Below, one piece after another: positions 17,386 to 27,198 of a DNA stretch of 64,000 nt. Position numbers and translations under genes: made by a program. Source of the DNA: Hymenobacter cellulosivorans (lineage in GTDB: Bacteria; Bacteroidota; Bacteroidia; Cytophagales; Hymenobacteraceae); contig NZ_CP095049.1 in assembly GCF_022919135.1 (NCBI RefSeq), forward strand, positions 3,042,501 to 3,106,500, read 5' to 3'. The notes under the pieces are model-generated. The model was not told the origin of the DNA, ran no database searches, and worked only from the letters and a program-made list of their open reading frames with translations. Position 1 is the first letter of the stretch, and each line of letters starts with the position of its first letter.

Positions 17386-19719
17386 TCAGCCGCCCACCAG
17401 CGTGGACTGTTTATCCAGAATGGTACCGTCGGGGCCAAGCAGTACAATGATAGCCGGTTGGCCCATCACATCATCCTCCACATAAAGCGACGCCTTGCCC
17501 CCGGCAACAGCTTTCGGTCGGTGAACCAACAGCGTAGCGTTGGCATCCGTTAGGGTAGTGCGTAGGTCAACGGTAGCTCCATCGGGCGCATCTTCCACCA
17601 CCACATTGCAGCGCAGATTAGTCCATTTCTGCTGCGTTAGCTTGCCTGTTACGGCTGTTGTAATGGTACCGGCTTTGCTGATGGTGAGCACCGGCACGAG
17701 GCATTCGTGCAGGGAAAGTCCCCCGTGGGCAAATTCCACGTTGGCCTTGAAGAAAGAAATGCCCGGCGCGTAGGTGATAAACTCATTAGGGTTCCAGCTC
17801 CAAGGCAGCTGCAGCAAGGATGAAGATGCTCCGGGCTTGAGCAGAGCGCAGCGGCCCCAGCGGGTATCTACCAGGTCTTTTGAAAGCTGCTCCTTAGGCA
17901 GGCCGCCCGGCAGCAGTAGCCAGCCGTGGTCGGTAACCAAGCGGATGCGCGGGGCTCCGCCCTCCAGGGCCCGGTCAACGGCTTCCTTCACCCGACGCAG
18001 TAGCTCCGGAATGCGGTGCACAATGCCTGCCTGTTCCTCATGGCCCTTGGTGTCCACATCGCCGATTTCCTGCCAGTAGCGCTGCCCACTCTGCGGGGCG
18101 GTGCCGAGAGACAGGTAGGAGTAGCCCACCTGGGGCAACGCGCCGCGAAAGTTGGCTGTGTTCAGCACCTTGCCGGAATCGGATAGCTGGGGCACGAAGT
18201 CGGCCACCGCACTTTGACGAGAAACGATGCCGGCCAGCGGCGACGACCAGGCTTTGGCCGTGGGCGTCACACTGGGTAGGGCCGACCATGCTGTGGTCAG
18301 CTCCACCTCGTAGCCTTGCTGGCGGAGTTGCGCGACAAATTCTTGAGCCACTTCCAGCCGGAAGGCATCCACGAACAGCACAAACCCTTCCTCGGTGGAC
18401 GGCGGCACACTGCTGGGTAGCAGTGCACTGGCGTCGGCGCGCAGCAGCTGCTGAAACCGTTCGGTTACCATTTCCAGCCAGGGCTGGTAAACTAGCCGAA
18501 CAACTGCCTGCACTGCTTCCTTGTCGGGGCCGGTGCTCACGGTGGCCAGGGCAAGGCGCATGGCTTGATCGGCTAGGTAGCCCTGCTGCTCGTAATAGTG
18601 CCGCAACTTGGTCAGGTCGTGGTTGGGGACGGGGCCGGTGGCTACTTGCACCAGGTGCAGCAGGTGCGGTAGAGCCTGCGCCAGCGGAGCGAGTTGCAAA
18701 TCGGCCCATACCCAGGCGCGGCGCATACCGTGAGCAGCCTCCAAGGCTGTGAGCTGGGCAGCGGCGGCGGGCGGCAGCTGAGTGGCGGCCTTCAGCAAGC
18801 CCTGGCGCAGCACGGTTTCCTGGTCCTCGTTTACCTGAGGCCAGCTTTCGGGGTTGGTGGTGAGCATGCCGCCTAAGCCAGGCGGTTGGGCTTGTCGGAG
18901 CAGGGCCGGCAGCTCTTTGAACTTGTGCGGGGCGTGCGTGAAATGCTGCCACACGGGCTGCCACACGGCCTGCCGCCGAATGCCCAGCTGCTGGGCTACT
19001 GCCAGGCGCTGGTTGGCCTCGGGCGTGAAGTCGTAGCGGGTTTCGCAGAGGGTGCGGAACAGGGCCTGGCGGCCCGGCTCCAGTCCGGCCAGGTAGGCGT
19101 CGCCTTCTTCCAGCCAGCGCAGCACGCAAGCGGGCTCGTCGGGGAACAGAGCGGCCAGCACGTGGCCGGCATCGAGGGTGCCCTTGCCGTAGAGCGTTTC
19201 GCTTTCCTCAAACAGCCAGGGCAGCGCGTGCAGCAGGGTGTCTTTAGTGGCGGTGTCCGTGGCGGTGCGGCGGCCCTGGCCACTGCCGGGATTCTGGATG
19301 AAGGCGCTGATGGTCCACTCCTTACCGTTGTCCTGCAGCCAGACGACGCCCGTGAACTGGTATTCGCGCAGCGGGGCCAGCTGCAGGCCCTGCGGCTCGG
19401 GCGTGCGAAGGTCTTTCTTGGAAATGCCAGGTAGGTAGATAACCGGTATGGTGCCGGCCGCCCAGTCGGCGGTGGGGAGCGTGCGGGCTACCATGCACTT
19501 CAGCCAAACCGCCGGGCCTTGCCGGAGGTCGGCTTTGTAGTCTCCCAAGGTCAGCAGCTCAGGCAGCACCGGGCGCAGCAGGGGCAGCACGGCCTCCCAC
19601 TGCCGTTCGGGGTCGGGCCACAGAATTACCTCCGGCGGCACCATGCTGCTGCTGTTGTGCTGGGCTACCTCGCGCAGGCTGGCCAGTACTTTGTCTTTCA
19701 GGGTGAGCTTGGGGGGCAT
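17386..19719 (-). CDS. pglZ: BREX phosphatase-like protein PglZ
   Basis: 777 aa. The C-terminal half is the PglZ domain of the alkaline phosphatase superfamily: LFVDAFRLEV near residue 448 supplies a metal-binding aspartate and VTDHGWLLLPGG near residue 595 the second metal-binding Asp-His pair. The N-terminal half is helical and specific to BREX PglZ proteins; I did not assign the subtype. PglZ is an essential BREX component and metal-dependent hydrolase of uncertain natural substrate. It lies 59 bp after pglX and 18 bp before the 400-aa gene. Confidence 0.93.
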   Translation of the reverse strand: MPPKLTLKDKVLASLREVAQHNSSSMVPPEVILWPDPERQWEAVLPLLRPVLPELLTLGDYKADLRQGPAVWLKCMVARTLPTADWAAGTIPVIYLPGISKKDLRTPEPQGLQLAPLREYQFTGVVWLQDNGKEWTISAFIQNPGSGQGRRTATDTATKDTLLHALPWLFEESETLYGKGTLDAGHVLAALFPDEPACVLRWLEEGDAYLAGLEPGRQALFRTLCETRYDFTPEANQRLAVAQQLGIRRQAVWQPVWQHFTHAPHKFKELPALLRQAQPPGLGGMLTTNPESWPQVNEDQETVLRQGLLKAATQLPPAAAAQLTALEAAHGMRRAWVWADLQLAPLAQALPHLLHLVQVATGPVPNHDLTKLRHYYEQQGYLADQAMRLALATVSTGPDKEAVQAVVRLVYQPWLEMVTERFQQLLRADASALLPSSVPPSTEEGFVLFVDAFRLEVAQEFVAQLRQQGYEVELTTAWSALPSVTPTAKAWSSPLAGIVSRQSAVADFVPQLSDSGKVLNTANFRGALPQVGYSYLSLGTAPQSGQRYWQEIGDVDTKGHEEQAGIVHRIPELLRRVKEAVDRALEGGAPRIRLVTDHGWLLLPGGLPKEQLSKDLVDTRWGRCALLKPGASSSLLQLPWSWNPNEFITYAPGISFFKANVEFAHGGLSLHECLVPVLTISKAGTITTAVTGKLTQQKWTNLRCNVVVEDAPDGATVDLRTTLTDANATLLVHRPKAVAGGKASLYVEDDVMGQPAIIVLLGPDGTILDKQSTLVGG

Positions 19720-19778
19720 GGAGGGCGCAGTGGGCTACGGAGCGGTGAAGCGAATGAATCAGGGGAAAACCAGGATGA

Positions 19779-22700
19779 CTAAGAGGGCTTCTTCTGGCTT
19801 TCGGCGGCGTCGCGGGCGGCGCGCTTTTCGGCCAGCGTAAAGTGCAAGTCGTTGTCGCGCAGCTCGCCCCAGGGGGAGGAGGCGGGGTTTTTGCCCCGGT
19901 CGGTGCCCCACTTGATGGCGGGCTTGCGGCGCAGCACTTCGGCTTCCATGAAGGGGCGGATGTTCAGGCGCACGCCGTCGTTGAGGTCGGGCTCCCAGCC
20001 CATGGGCTGCTGGGCCAGGGGCTTCCAGCGCACGAAGATGTCGTAGGGGCTTTCGCCGGCCTGAATGGCTTTGAGCTTGCGGTCGAGGGCCTGGGCGGCC
20101 AGCAGGCGGCCATCGGCTCCGCTTTCATTGCGCTTCACCTGCTGCTCGCACTGCCGCAGCCAGTCGCCGAGGTAGGTGTAGATGAGCTTTTGCAGGCCCT
20201 CGCGGGTGAGCTGGTGGTAGTTGACGATGGCGCTGAAGCCGTCGGGGCGGCCGTCCCAGATGTGCCACAGGAAGGGGCGCTGCTGAAACAGCTTGCAGTG
20301 CTGGGCGAAAAACTCCTCGCGCAGCCACTTGTCCAGGTTGCCCTTGGCGCCTTCGCGGCCCAGCAGCGTTTCCAGCGTGGTGGTAGTGTAGGCCGCTCCG
20401 TACACGGCCTGCAGGTAGGTTCGCAGGGCTTCAGCGGCGGCGGGCTCGCCGTTCACGGGGGGCAGGCACACGATGCCGTCGCGGTCGGTGAGGTGGTCGT
20501 ACTGCTGGATGGCGGCCAGGTGGGCGCGGGCTTCTGGGGCCAGCTCCATGTCGGCATCGGTTTCAGCGGGCCAGCGGTAGCCGAGCAGCCGTGCCAGCGC
20601 TACCTGCAGCGGGGCGGTGCTGGGCTCTGGGTGGCCGTGGAACAGCCACTGCGTCGGGTCATCGCTGTAGGGTAGGGGCAGGCCGTTGGGGTATTGGTCT
20701 TCGGCTACTTTCTGCCAGTGGGCTAGGTCGAAAGGGACTTTGGCTAATGTAGCTGTAGTTACACTTATTTTCTGGTCTATGCGACGGACACTCTTACGGA
20801 ACTCATCTGAAGAACAAAAGCTCCAAATGGCAGGGAGATGCGATTCATCGAGTGGAACAATCATGCCCACATTTGCATCAAACTTATTTCCTAGGTAAAA
20901 TGAACATGGTAGTTCACTCATTATTCCTATGGCTACTCCCTTCTTGTTCCAAATATGTTGCCCTCGCAAATCCATATGTCTATCAGGTTTCTGAGCTTTA
21001 GCAAATGCACGAAGCTTACCTTTCCCTGACTCAAAATAAATAGCATAATTAAAGCCATTCCATGTATTCTTACTGCTAGGGGTTGACTGGTACGGCTCCC
21101 ATTTAGAATCAAAAGAGATTAATTCCCAAAAGTTTCTGATGAAAATAGGGTCATCTCCAGTTGAAATCCCTTTAGTAGATTTAGAATACTCATTCAGCAG
21201 CTCAGAATGTACATGGTCATCAAATGTTACACGGGCATCAGGGTTTCTGAGTTGCTGAGCTTGATTAACTTCTGTAGGAACGGAAATTTTTAGCGTATCA
21301 TCTTTTAAAGCAGCGCTAGGTTCTTTTGAAACATCAATTCCAAGGAAGGATGTGTTTGAAGATGGTGGCGTGTTTACAAGACTGATTAGCATAACATTAA
21401 AGTCCCACATTGGCGTTTGAAAGCTTTTAGCTCCAAGCCTCGCTACAATACTCCAAGACTTGTTCTTCAGAAGCCACTCGCGGTACTTCTTATAGGAAGT
21501 CAGAAACAGCCAGTTTTGAGGGATTACAGAGCAAGCCAAACCGCCTTTCACAGCGGACTTAAGCATACGCTCCAGGAAAACGGTTGCTAAATCCCCCTTA
21601 GCTGCTTTATAGTGCAGGTCACAGTAGTTTGCCAAACTATCAGCTTGTTTGCCTCGCGACAAATACGGCACATTAGTAATCAGCAACGTGTACTTCTGCG
21701 CTAGCATTTTACCAGCTAGCGCAATGCCTTGGGCTACTACGCCCCGTTCCATTTGCTCGTCGTCGTGCTGGGCCTGCTCCTGGGCAATAACGGTTTCCAG
21801 CACTGGGCGCAACTCGTCGAAAGAGGCAGTGAGCATATCGGCATCTTGCGTGGATGGGTCAATTAAGGAACCTAGCTCCGGTGCTTTTTGAAACAAGTCA
21901 TAGAGGCGTTTCATGCCGTTGCGCAGCCGTCCATCGGTGCCTGCCAGGCGCATCCAATCTTCCACTTTGCCTGTAGGAGCCACACCGCTACACGCCAGGT
22001 TCAGGGCTGGCAGGGGCCGGTAACCGCCGCAGAATTTCCAAGCGGTGAGGGCGAGGTTGAAGGCGGCAATCTGGGTGCAGCGGGTATCCAGCTCCAGGCC
22101 GTGCAGGTTGTCGGTCAGCACCCGGTCGGTGGCTTCTTCGGCGCTGATTTTCTCCTCGTGCATCCGCAGCCGGGCCAGCATGGGGAAGGCGGCGGCTACA
22201 AAATGGCCCGAGCCCATGCAGGGGTCCAGCAGGGTTACCTCGGCCGTGGTGGCGGGCCAGCCTGCGAAGGTGCCAGCAGCCGGCTGGCCATCGGGCAGGC
22301 GGCGCAGGTAGTCGAGGCGCACGGGGGGCTTTTCGCCGGGGTGGCGGGCCACCCACCACGCGCCGAGCGTGTTGTCGAGCAGGAAATGCACCATGTAGGG
22401 CTCGGTGAAGAGCTGCGTCACGGCCGGCAGCCGGGCCCCGTCAATCTTGTCGCCGCTGGCGTTTATCTCCGCTTTGCGCTCCGTCTGCCAGAACTGGTAC
22501 ACCCAGCCCAGGGCATCGTCGGCCGTGAAAATGGCTTCCTCCAGCTTTTCCAGCAGGCTTTCCAACGCAATCCGGTCGTCGGGCGCGAAGCTCACCTGCA
22601 GCAGCGGGTCTTCGGGCCGGAAGATGGCCGGCAGCATCCGCGAGGCGTAGGCCCCGGCGGCGCTCCATTTGTCGGCGTAGCCATCTTCGGGGCCCAGCTC

Positions 22701-23045
22701 GGCTACGTCTTCCAGCGTCACGCTCACGCCGTCGTACATCAGCAGGTGGTTGGCTTCTAGAAACCGGGCAAACAGCATCCGGTGCCAGTACTCGTAGGCC
22801 AACTCGGTGCTCAGGTAGTCCAGTGGCTGGCGGCCGTCGGTGGCGCGGGCATCGCCCAGTAGCCGCCCCTTCGCCCGCAGGCGCACCCGCAACTCTCGTC
22901 CGCCCGCGTCGAGGTGGCCGAAAGGCTCGGCCTGGTCCACGGCCAGGGCCGCCAGGGCATTGCGTGCCCCCGTTTCGGCCACTTTGCGGGCTTTGATGAC
23001 GGTGTTTTCGAGGGTGCCCCGTTGGGGAGCGGTCAGAACGGACAT
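19779..23045 (-). CDS. pglX: BREX adenine-specific DNA methyltransferase PglX
   Basis: 1088 aa from the ATG at 23045 (an upstream in-frame start at 23072 lies inside a hairpin). SAM-binding motif LLDPCMGSGHF is near residue 272 and the catalytic motif IV is TNVPYL (NVPY instead of NPPY) near residue 457, as in N6-adenine methyltransferases of the PglX type. The C-terminal half is the target recognition region. PglX methylates a non-palindromic host site to mark self DNA. The middle third (20.7-21.7 kb) is clearly more AT-rich than the ends, consistent with exchange of the specificity region. Confidence 0.95.
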   Translation of the reverse strand: MSVLTAPQRGTLENTVIKARKVAETGARNALAALAVDQAEPFGHLDAGGRELRVRLRAKGRLLGDARATDGRQPLDYLSTELAYEYWHRMLFARFLEANHLLMYDGVSVTLEDVAELGPEDGYADKWSAAGAYASRMLPAIFRPEDPLLQVSFAPDDRIALESLLEKLEEAIFTADDALGWVYQFWQTERKAEINASGDKIDGARLPAVTQLFTEPYMVHFLLDNTLGAWWVARHPGEKPPVRLDYLRRLPDGQPAAGTFAGWPATTAEVTLLDPCMGSGHFVAAAFPMLARLRMHEEKISAEEATDRVLTDNLHGLELDTRCTQIAAFNLALTAWKFCGGYRPLPALNLACSGVAPTGKVEDWMRLAGTDGRLRNGMKRLYDLFQKAPELGSLIDPSTQDADMLTASFDELRPVLETVIAQEQAQHDDEQMERGVVAQGIALAGKMLAQKYTLLITNVPYLSRGKQADSLANYCDLHYKAAKGDLATVFLERMLKSAVKGGLACSVIPQNWLFLTSYKKYREWLLKNKSWSIVARLGAKSFQTPMWDFNVMLISLVNTPPSSNTSFLGIDVSKEPSAALKDDTLKISVPTEVNQAQQLRNPDARVTFDDHVHSELLNEYSKSTKGISTGDDPIFIRNFWELISFDSKWEPYQSTPSSKNTWNGFNYAIYFESGKGKLRAFAKAQKPDRHMDLRGQHIWNKKGVAIGIMSELPCSFYLGNKFDANVGMIVPLDESHLPAIWSFCSSDEFRKSVRRIDQKISVTTATLAKVPFDLAHWQKVAEDQYPNGLPLPYSDDPTQWLFHGHPEPSTAPLQVALARLLGYRWPAETDADMELAPEARAHLAAIQQYDHLTDRDGIVCLPPVNGEPAAAEALRTYLQAVYGAAYTTTTLETLLGREGAKGNLDKWLREEFFAQHCKLFQQRPFLWHIWDGRPDGFSAIVNYHQLTREGLQKLIYTYLGDWLRQCEQQVKRNESGADGRLLAAQALDRKLKAIQAGESPYDIFVRWKPLAQQPMGWEPDLNDGVRLNIRPFMEAEVLRRKPAIKWGTDRGKNPASSPWGELRDNDLHFTLAEKRAARDAAESQKKPS

Positions 23046-23064
23046 GCAGTTTTTGTTCGGGCAA

Positions 23065-23110
23065 AACCTCACCCCGGGTTTCTCTTTGCAGAGAAGCCCG
23101 GGGTGAGGTT
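23065..23110. repeat. REP-like 21-bp hairpin between brxC and pglX
   Basis: Arms 23065-23085 and 23090-23110 pair fully except for one wobble, around the loop TTGC, with a core CTCACCCCGGG. It lies in the 150-bp gap between the brxC stop and the pglX start. On the BREX transcript it is a very stable stem followed by TTTTG, so it may attenuate or stabilise the mRNA; similar CCTCACCCC-type repeats are common between genes in related bacteria. Confidence 0.75.
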
Positions 23111-23194
23111 CGGGGTGATGGGTAGTGTATTGTGTAATCAGCCCTCAACCGCAACCAGAAGCAGCGGAGCCGGGTCATAAAGAGCGAGGTGAGC

Positions 23195-26100
23195 CTAGTT
23201 CAGAATCACCGACTCACCGTTATCTAACATTTCTTCCAACTCGGCGCGGAGGTCGTTCAGGTACTCTTCCAGCTCAGGGCGCGAGGCAATGGTGGTGCGC
23301 GGCAGCTTGTACATCTGGGCTTTGGGCTGCGTCAGCTTCACGGCCGCCGCGTGTACTGCCTGAAACTGCCCCGGCAGCGCGGCCAGCTTGGTTTCCCAGG
23401 TTTCCAACGAGGCCTTTTGCAGGTCGTTCAGCAGGCCGGCGGCGTCCAGTGGTTTCAGTTCAGGCTTCTTCAGCAGCTGGTTCTGGCTTAGCAAGTCATG
23501 CTTCTGCGGTTGGGCCAGTTTGATAAAATACGGGTCGGCCTGCAGCGTAGTCATGCGCGCATCGTAGTCGTCGATGTAGCGCTGCTTGCGTTCGGTCAGG
23601 GCGGTTTTCAGCTCGTCGGCCAGCCGCGCCAGCAGGGGAGCTATTAGGTCAGGCTCGTGGAGCAGCAGGCGGCTGGTGCGCAGCGCGTCGGCTTCCTGGC
23701 GGATGGGCTCAATGACGGGCGAGGCCGCCGGAGCCAGGCGCAGTAGGTCGGTCAGTAATTGCCACTGCGGCAGGCGCTGCTTGGCTGTGGCGGCTTGCTG
23801 GGTCCATTCGGTGTGGTGCTTGCGCAGCTCGGCTTGCTGCTCCAGCAGGCCCAATAGTCGCTCGTTGCCTTCACGGCCTTCCAGGTCGTGCAGGGCCTGG
23901 GTGTTGGGCGGCGTGGGCATGGGAGCGTCGCCGCCCGCCCGTTCGGCCAGGGCCAGCAAGGCCCGCAGGTAGTTGCCGGAGGCTGCCAGCTCCTCACCCG
24001 ACTGGCACTTCACATCCGCCGAGGCGAACAGCTGACGCAGCTTCACCCGGTCCTTCGCTTCCACAGAGTGAACTTCCTTCCGGAATTCGGCCCCACTAAT
24101 CTTGCTCTGGTTGAGCGTGGTTTCGGTGGTCGAAATCTGGTCGGTCAGGCGCAGCATCAGCAGCATGGTATCCACGGCGTCCTGCTCAAAGCCGTAGGGG
24201 CTTTTCATGAAGTGCTGCCGGATGGCCTTGCCCTGATGGGTGCCGTTGCCCATGAAGCGCAGAATCTCCACAGCCACTGGGTGGTCCTTCACGTCGTTTT
24301 TCCAGCCCACTTTGGCCAGCGCGTCGGGCGCGTTGCCGATGGCTTTGGTCAGGGCCGCGCCCCAGCCAGTGAAGTCGCCTTTCGCCTTGAACTCGGGGAA
24401 CTGCCGGTCGGCCAGGCTGCCGAGGGCGTCGCGCACGTCGGCCATCACGTCGCCGGTGTCGATTTTCTTGCCGCCGGCCAGGTACACGGATGCTTCTTTG
24501 CAAGCCGCTTCAATCAGGTCCTGCAGGGCTTGGTGGGCCAGGCCGCGCTGGGTAGTCATGCTGCGCCGGGCCTGCTCCGATTCCGGCGACAGGTTATTGG
24601 CCTTGGCCTTCAACGTATGGTCAGCAGCCAAGTACCGCACGATTTCGCGGCGAATATCCGCGTCCCGATACTTGGCCACGTACACGTAAGACAGCGGTAC
24701 GGCTGCGCCCTCGCTGCGTATTTCGTTAAGCAACAGGCTTTCCCCGTCGTTCCACCCGTCCCGAATCCAGACGTACAGCAGCCGGTTTTCGGTGGTTGGG
24801 CGGGTCGTCAGCTGGTCCCAGATTTCAAAGTCGCGCTTCACCCGGGAGGTACCGTGCACGATGTTGATGGCCTTGGAGCGCTCCTTGAAAAAATTTACGA
24901 TTCTCTCCCGCAGCTCCCGCTGAATCTGGTCGCCGCCGGTGTTGGTCAGCTTGGCTTCGTGCTTTTTGTATTCCTGCTGCCATTCGGCCCCCACCTTGGT
25001 TTGCAGGCGGTATTCTTGGGCAATCTGCATCAGGTGCTGCTGCTGCACCAGCCGCTGGATGGCGGCCTTCACCTGCTCGCGGAAGTCATCCGAGGCTTGG
25101 TTCAGGTTGTCGAGCAGCAGGTCGGCAATGGTGTTATCGTCGGCCTGGATTTTGTTGCCCGGCACGTTGTCGGGCAGCAGGTCCAGCAGGAACACCACGG
25201 CCAGAATCCGGCTTTCCAGCTCGCCGTGCAGTCCTTTGGTTTTCTGTAGCTCAATCAGGTTGAGCGTTTCGTTGAGCAACACCGGGCTCTGCGACATCTG
25301 GGCCTTTTTCTGCCAGAACACGAAGTCGGCCGGTACGATGTGGCCCAGCGGCTTGTGGGCTACGTCGTTCACCCCGTCGTTCACGATGCGCAGCTGGCTG
25401 CGCAGCTGCCCGTCCATGCCGGCGGTGTCGATGATTTGCAGGATGCGCTTCCAGAACTTGCGCGTGGAAGGCAGCATGGGGTAGTCGGCGCTCAGCAGCT
25501 CCCGCTCGGCGGTGCTGTAGCTGAAATCCGAGCCGCTCAGGTTGCGCGAAATCTCGCCCAGCCGCTCTTCCAGCAGCTTGTTGAGCGGTACTACCGCCGA
25601 GGCCTTTTTGTGCAGTACGGTTTTGCGCGTTACGGTTTCCACGTCGGTATCCGAGAGTAGCACGCTCACCGAAAAGCGGTGAGTCAGGGGCAACAGCTGA
25701 GGCGTGTCGGTCAGCGCGTTCTGGCCCGTGGCTACCAGCAGAAACTTGCCTTCAAACTCGGCGCAGAGGTCCTGGGCTAGGTTCTGAATCTCGATGGTGC
25801 GGCTGCTGTCCTGGCCGATGAACTGCTGCACCTCATCCAGTACGATGATGGTGCACGGAATCTTGTCGCCAAACTTCAGCGGCAGGATTTCCTTTTTGAT
25901 GGTGTAAATCAGCTGCTCCCGGCTCAGCATCTCATTCGGGCTCTGGGGTCGGAAGTTGCTCTCAAACCGGTCCAGCACCTGCGCTTCCGAATCGGCAAAG
26001 CTGGGCAGTAGCTCCAGCACAGCCCGCGCCAGAATGGGCGAAACCGACAGGTTCTGGGCTTCTTCTTCCAGCGTAGTGCCCTCAGCCACCATGCGGGCTA

Positions 26101-26632
26101 CCAGGTCATCATGAATGCCTTGCTTGATGCACCAGTGCACAAATTTGAACAGGTGCAGCTGCGCCGGCAGGTCCAGCGCCTTCAGCAGCAAACTCAGAAA
26201 CGAGTACCGGATGTCGGGTGAGGGAAAGTCCTTTAGTGTGCCGATGACAGCCAGCTTACCCTGCACCTTCTGCTTGCGGCCCAGCTCCACGAACAGGTCG
26301 TTTACTGGGGTTGGGAGCTGCTTAATCGTCCGGGCGGTATCCCCCGAAAGAAACTCAAAATCCTCCCACAAATAGCCCAGCATCTTCACCAGGTGCGACT
26401 TGCCACTACCAAAGAAGCCGCTTACCCACACGGCCGGCTGCTGCGGCTTTTCCAGATGCTTCAGGTAAGTATCCAGAATGCGCTGCAAGCCCCGCTCGTA
26501 TTCGCCTTCGCACACGAAAGTCTCCAGCTCGTAGCGGACAATCTTTTGTTCCTGTGCGTTGATGTTAACAACCCCATCGTTGAGCAGATTGCTGGATTGC
26601 GGGGTGAGGGTAAATAAGTCGCGGTTTAACAT
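23195..26632 (-). CDS. brxC: BREX P-loop ATPase BrxC
   Basis: 1145 aa, the expected size. Near the N-terminus Walker A reads GFFGSGKSH (about 71-79), followed by a AAA-type core with TIIVLDEVQQF as Walker B (about 262-272) and LLVATGQNAL. The long helical C-terminal region is typical of BrxC/PglY. It is required for BREX methylation and restriction. It follows brxB after a 20-bp gap. Confidence 0.95.
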   Translation of the reverse strand: MLNRDLFTLTPQSSNLLNDGVVNINAQEQKIVRYELETFVCEGEYERGLQRILDTYLKHLEKPQQPAVWVSGFFGSGKSHLVKMLGYLWEDFEFLSGDTARTIKQLPTPVNDLFVELGRKQKVQGKLAVIGTLKDFPSPDIRYSFLSLLLKALDLPAQLHLFKFVHWCIKQGIHDDLVARMVAEGTTLEEEAQNLSVSPILARAVLELLPSFADSEAQVLDRFESNFRPQSPNEMLSREQLIYTIKKEILPLKFGDKIPCTIIVLDEVQQFIGQDSSRTIEIQNLAQDLCAEFEGKFLLVATGQNALTDTPQLLPLTHRFSVSVLLSDTDVETVTRKTVLHKKASAVVPLNKLLEERLGEISRNLSGSDFSYSTAERELLSADYPMLPSTRKFWKRILQIIDTAGMDGQLRSQLRIVNDGVNDVAHKPLGHIVPADFVFWQKKAQMSQSPVLLNETLNLIELQKTKGLHGELESRILAVVFLLDLLPDNVPGNKIQADDNTIADLLLDNLNQASDDFREQVKAAIQRLVQQQHLMQIAQEYRLQTKVGAEWQQEYKKHEAKLTNTGGDQIQRELRERIVNFFKERSKAINIVHGTSRVKRDFEIWDQLTTRPTTENRLLYVWIRDGWNDGESLLLNEIRSEGAAVPLSYVYVAKYRDADIRREIVRYLAADHTLKAKANNLSPESEQARRSMTTQRGLAHQALQDLIEAACKEASVYLAGGKKIDTGDVMADVRDALGSLADRQFPEFKAKGDFTGWGAALTKAIGNAPDALAKVGWKNDVKDHPVAVEILRFMGNGTHQGKAIRQHFMKSPYGFEQDAVDTMLLMLRLTDQISTTETTLNQSKISGAEFRKEVHSVEAKDRVKLRQLFASADVKCQSGEELAASGNYLRALLALAERAGGDAPMPTPPNTQALHDLEGREGNERLLGLLEQQAELRKHHTEWTQQAATAKQRLPQWQLLTDLLRLAPAASPVIEPIRQEADALRTSRLLLHEPDLIAPLLARLADELKTALTERKQRYIDDYDARMTTLQADPYFIKLAQPQKHDLLSQNQLLKKPELKPLDAAGLLNDLQKASLETWETKLAALPGQFQAVHAAAVKLTQPKAQMYKLPRTTIASRPELEEYLNDLRAELEEMLDNGESVILN

Positions 26633-26652
26633 GGAAGGGTAAGCAAGGAGGA

Positions 26653-27198
26653 TTAACCCGTGATGGGGCGGGCAAGGTAGTTCCAGCCGTCGCGGGCATC
26701 CAGCAGACGATATTGATTTTGGCTGTATTCGCCGGGGAAGAAGACTAAGAGCCGGCCGCGGCAGCTGCTGGCCACGGCTTCCAGCACATCGGCCAGACGC
26801 ACGAAGCCAAACAGGGCCCCGGCATCGCGCACCACGACCAAGGTTTGCTCGTCGGGCTGGCCCGCCTCAATGGCGGTGCGCAGAAAGTCAATGGCGTACT
26901 GTCGGAAGCCGACTTCCAGCTGCGTCATCAAGGCACTCGGTTTGGCAAAGTAGCTTTCCCGGTATTTGTGGGCTGCCATCCACTGCGGAAAGCAAGGTTT
27001 CAGCGATACCACGAGCCATTTCTTGCCGGCTTGCTTGGCTGATACCTCGAAGTCGCCGAAGTTCAGGTCGATTTTTCGCTGTTCCGCCGGGTCATATACC
27101 AGAAACCACACCCGCTCGTGGCCGGAAAGGGTATTGGCCCACGGCTCGCGCAACACCGACTGGAAGGCCAGCAGCAAAGATTCAACTTTCGAGGCCAT
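26653..27198 (-). CDS. brxB: BREX protein BrxB (DUF1788)
   Basis: 181 aa from the ATG at 27198, which overlaps the end of brxA by 17 bp; the longer frame to 27399 runs through brxA and is not used. The sequence fits the BrxB family: an N-terminal helix, VWFLVYDPAEQRKIDLNFGD and a C-terminal LLVFFPGEYSQNQYRLLD stretch. The role in BREX is uncertain; it is an essential small core component of type 1 systems. Confidence 0.92.
   Translation of the reverse strand: MASKVESLLLAFQSVLREPWANTLSGHERVWFLVYDPAEQRKIDLNFGDFEVSAKQAGKKWLVVSLKPCFPQWMAAHKYRESYFAKPSALMTQLEVGFRQYAIDFLRTAIEAGQPDEQTLVVVRDAGALFGFVRLADVLEAVASSCRGRLLVFFPGEYSQNQYRLLDARDGWNYLARPITG

Noticed and set aside
21888..22760. 290-codon plus-strand frame opposite pglX
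   Set aside because: Antisense shadow of the methyltransferase; glycine/valine/glutamine-rich translation without family features.
23888..25249. 453-codon plus-strand open frame opposite brxC
   Set aside because: It is an antisense shadow produced by high G+C codon use; BrxC on the minus strand is a clear family member and the antisense translation shows no domain.
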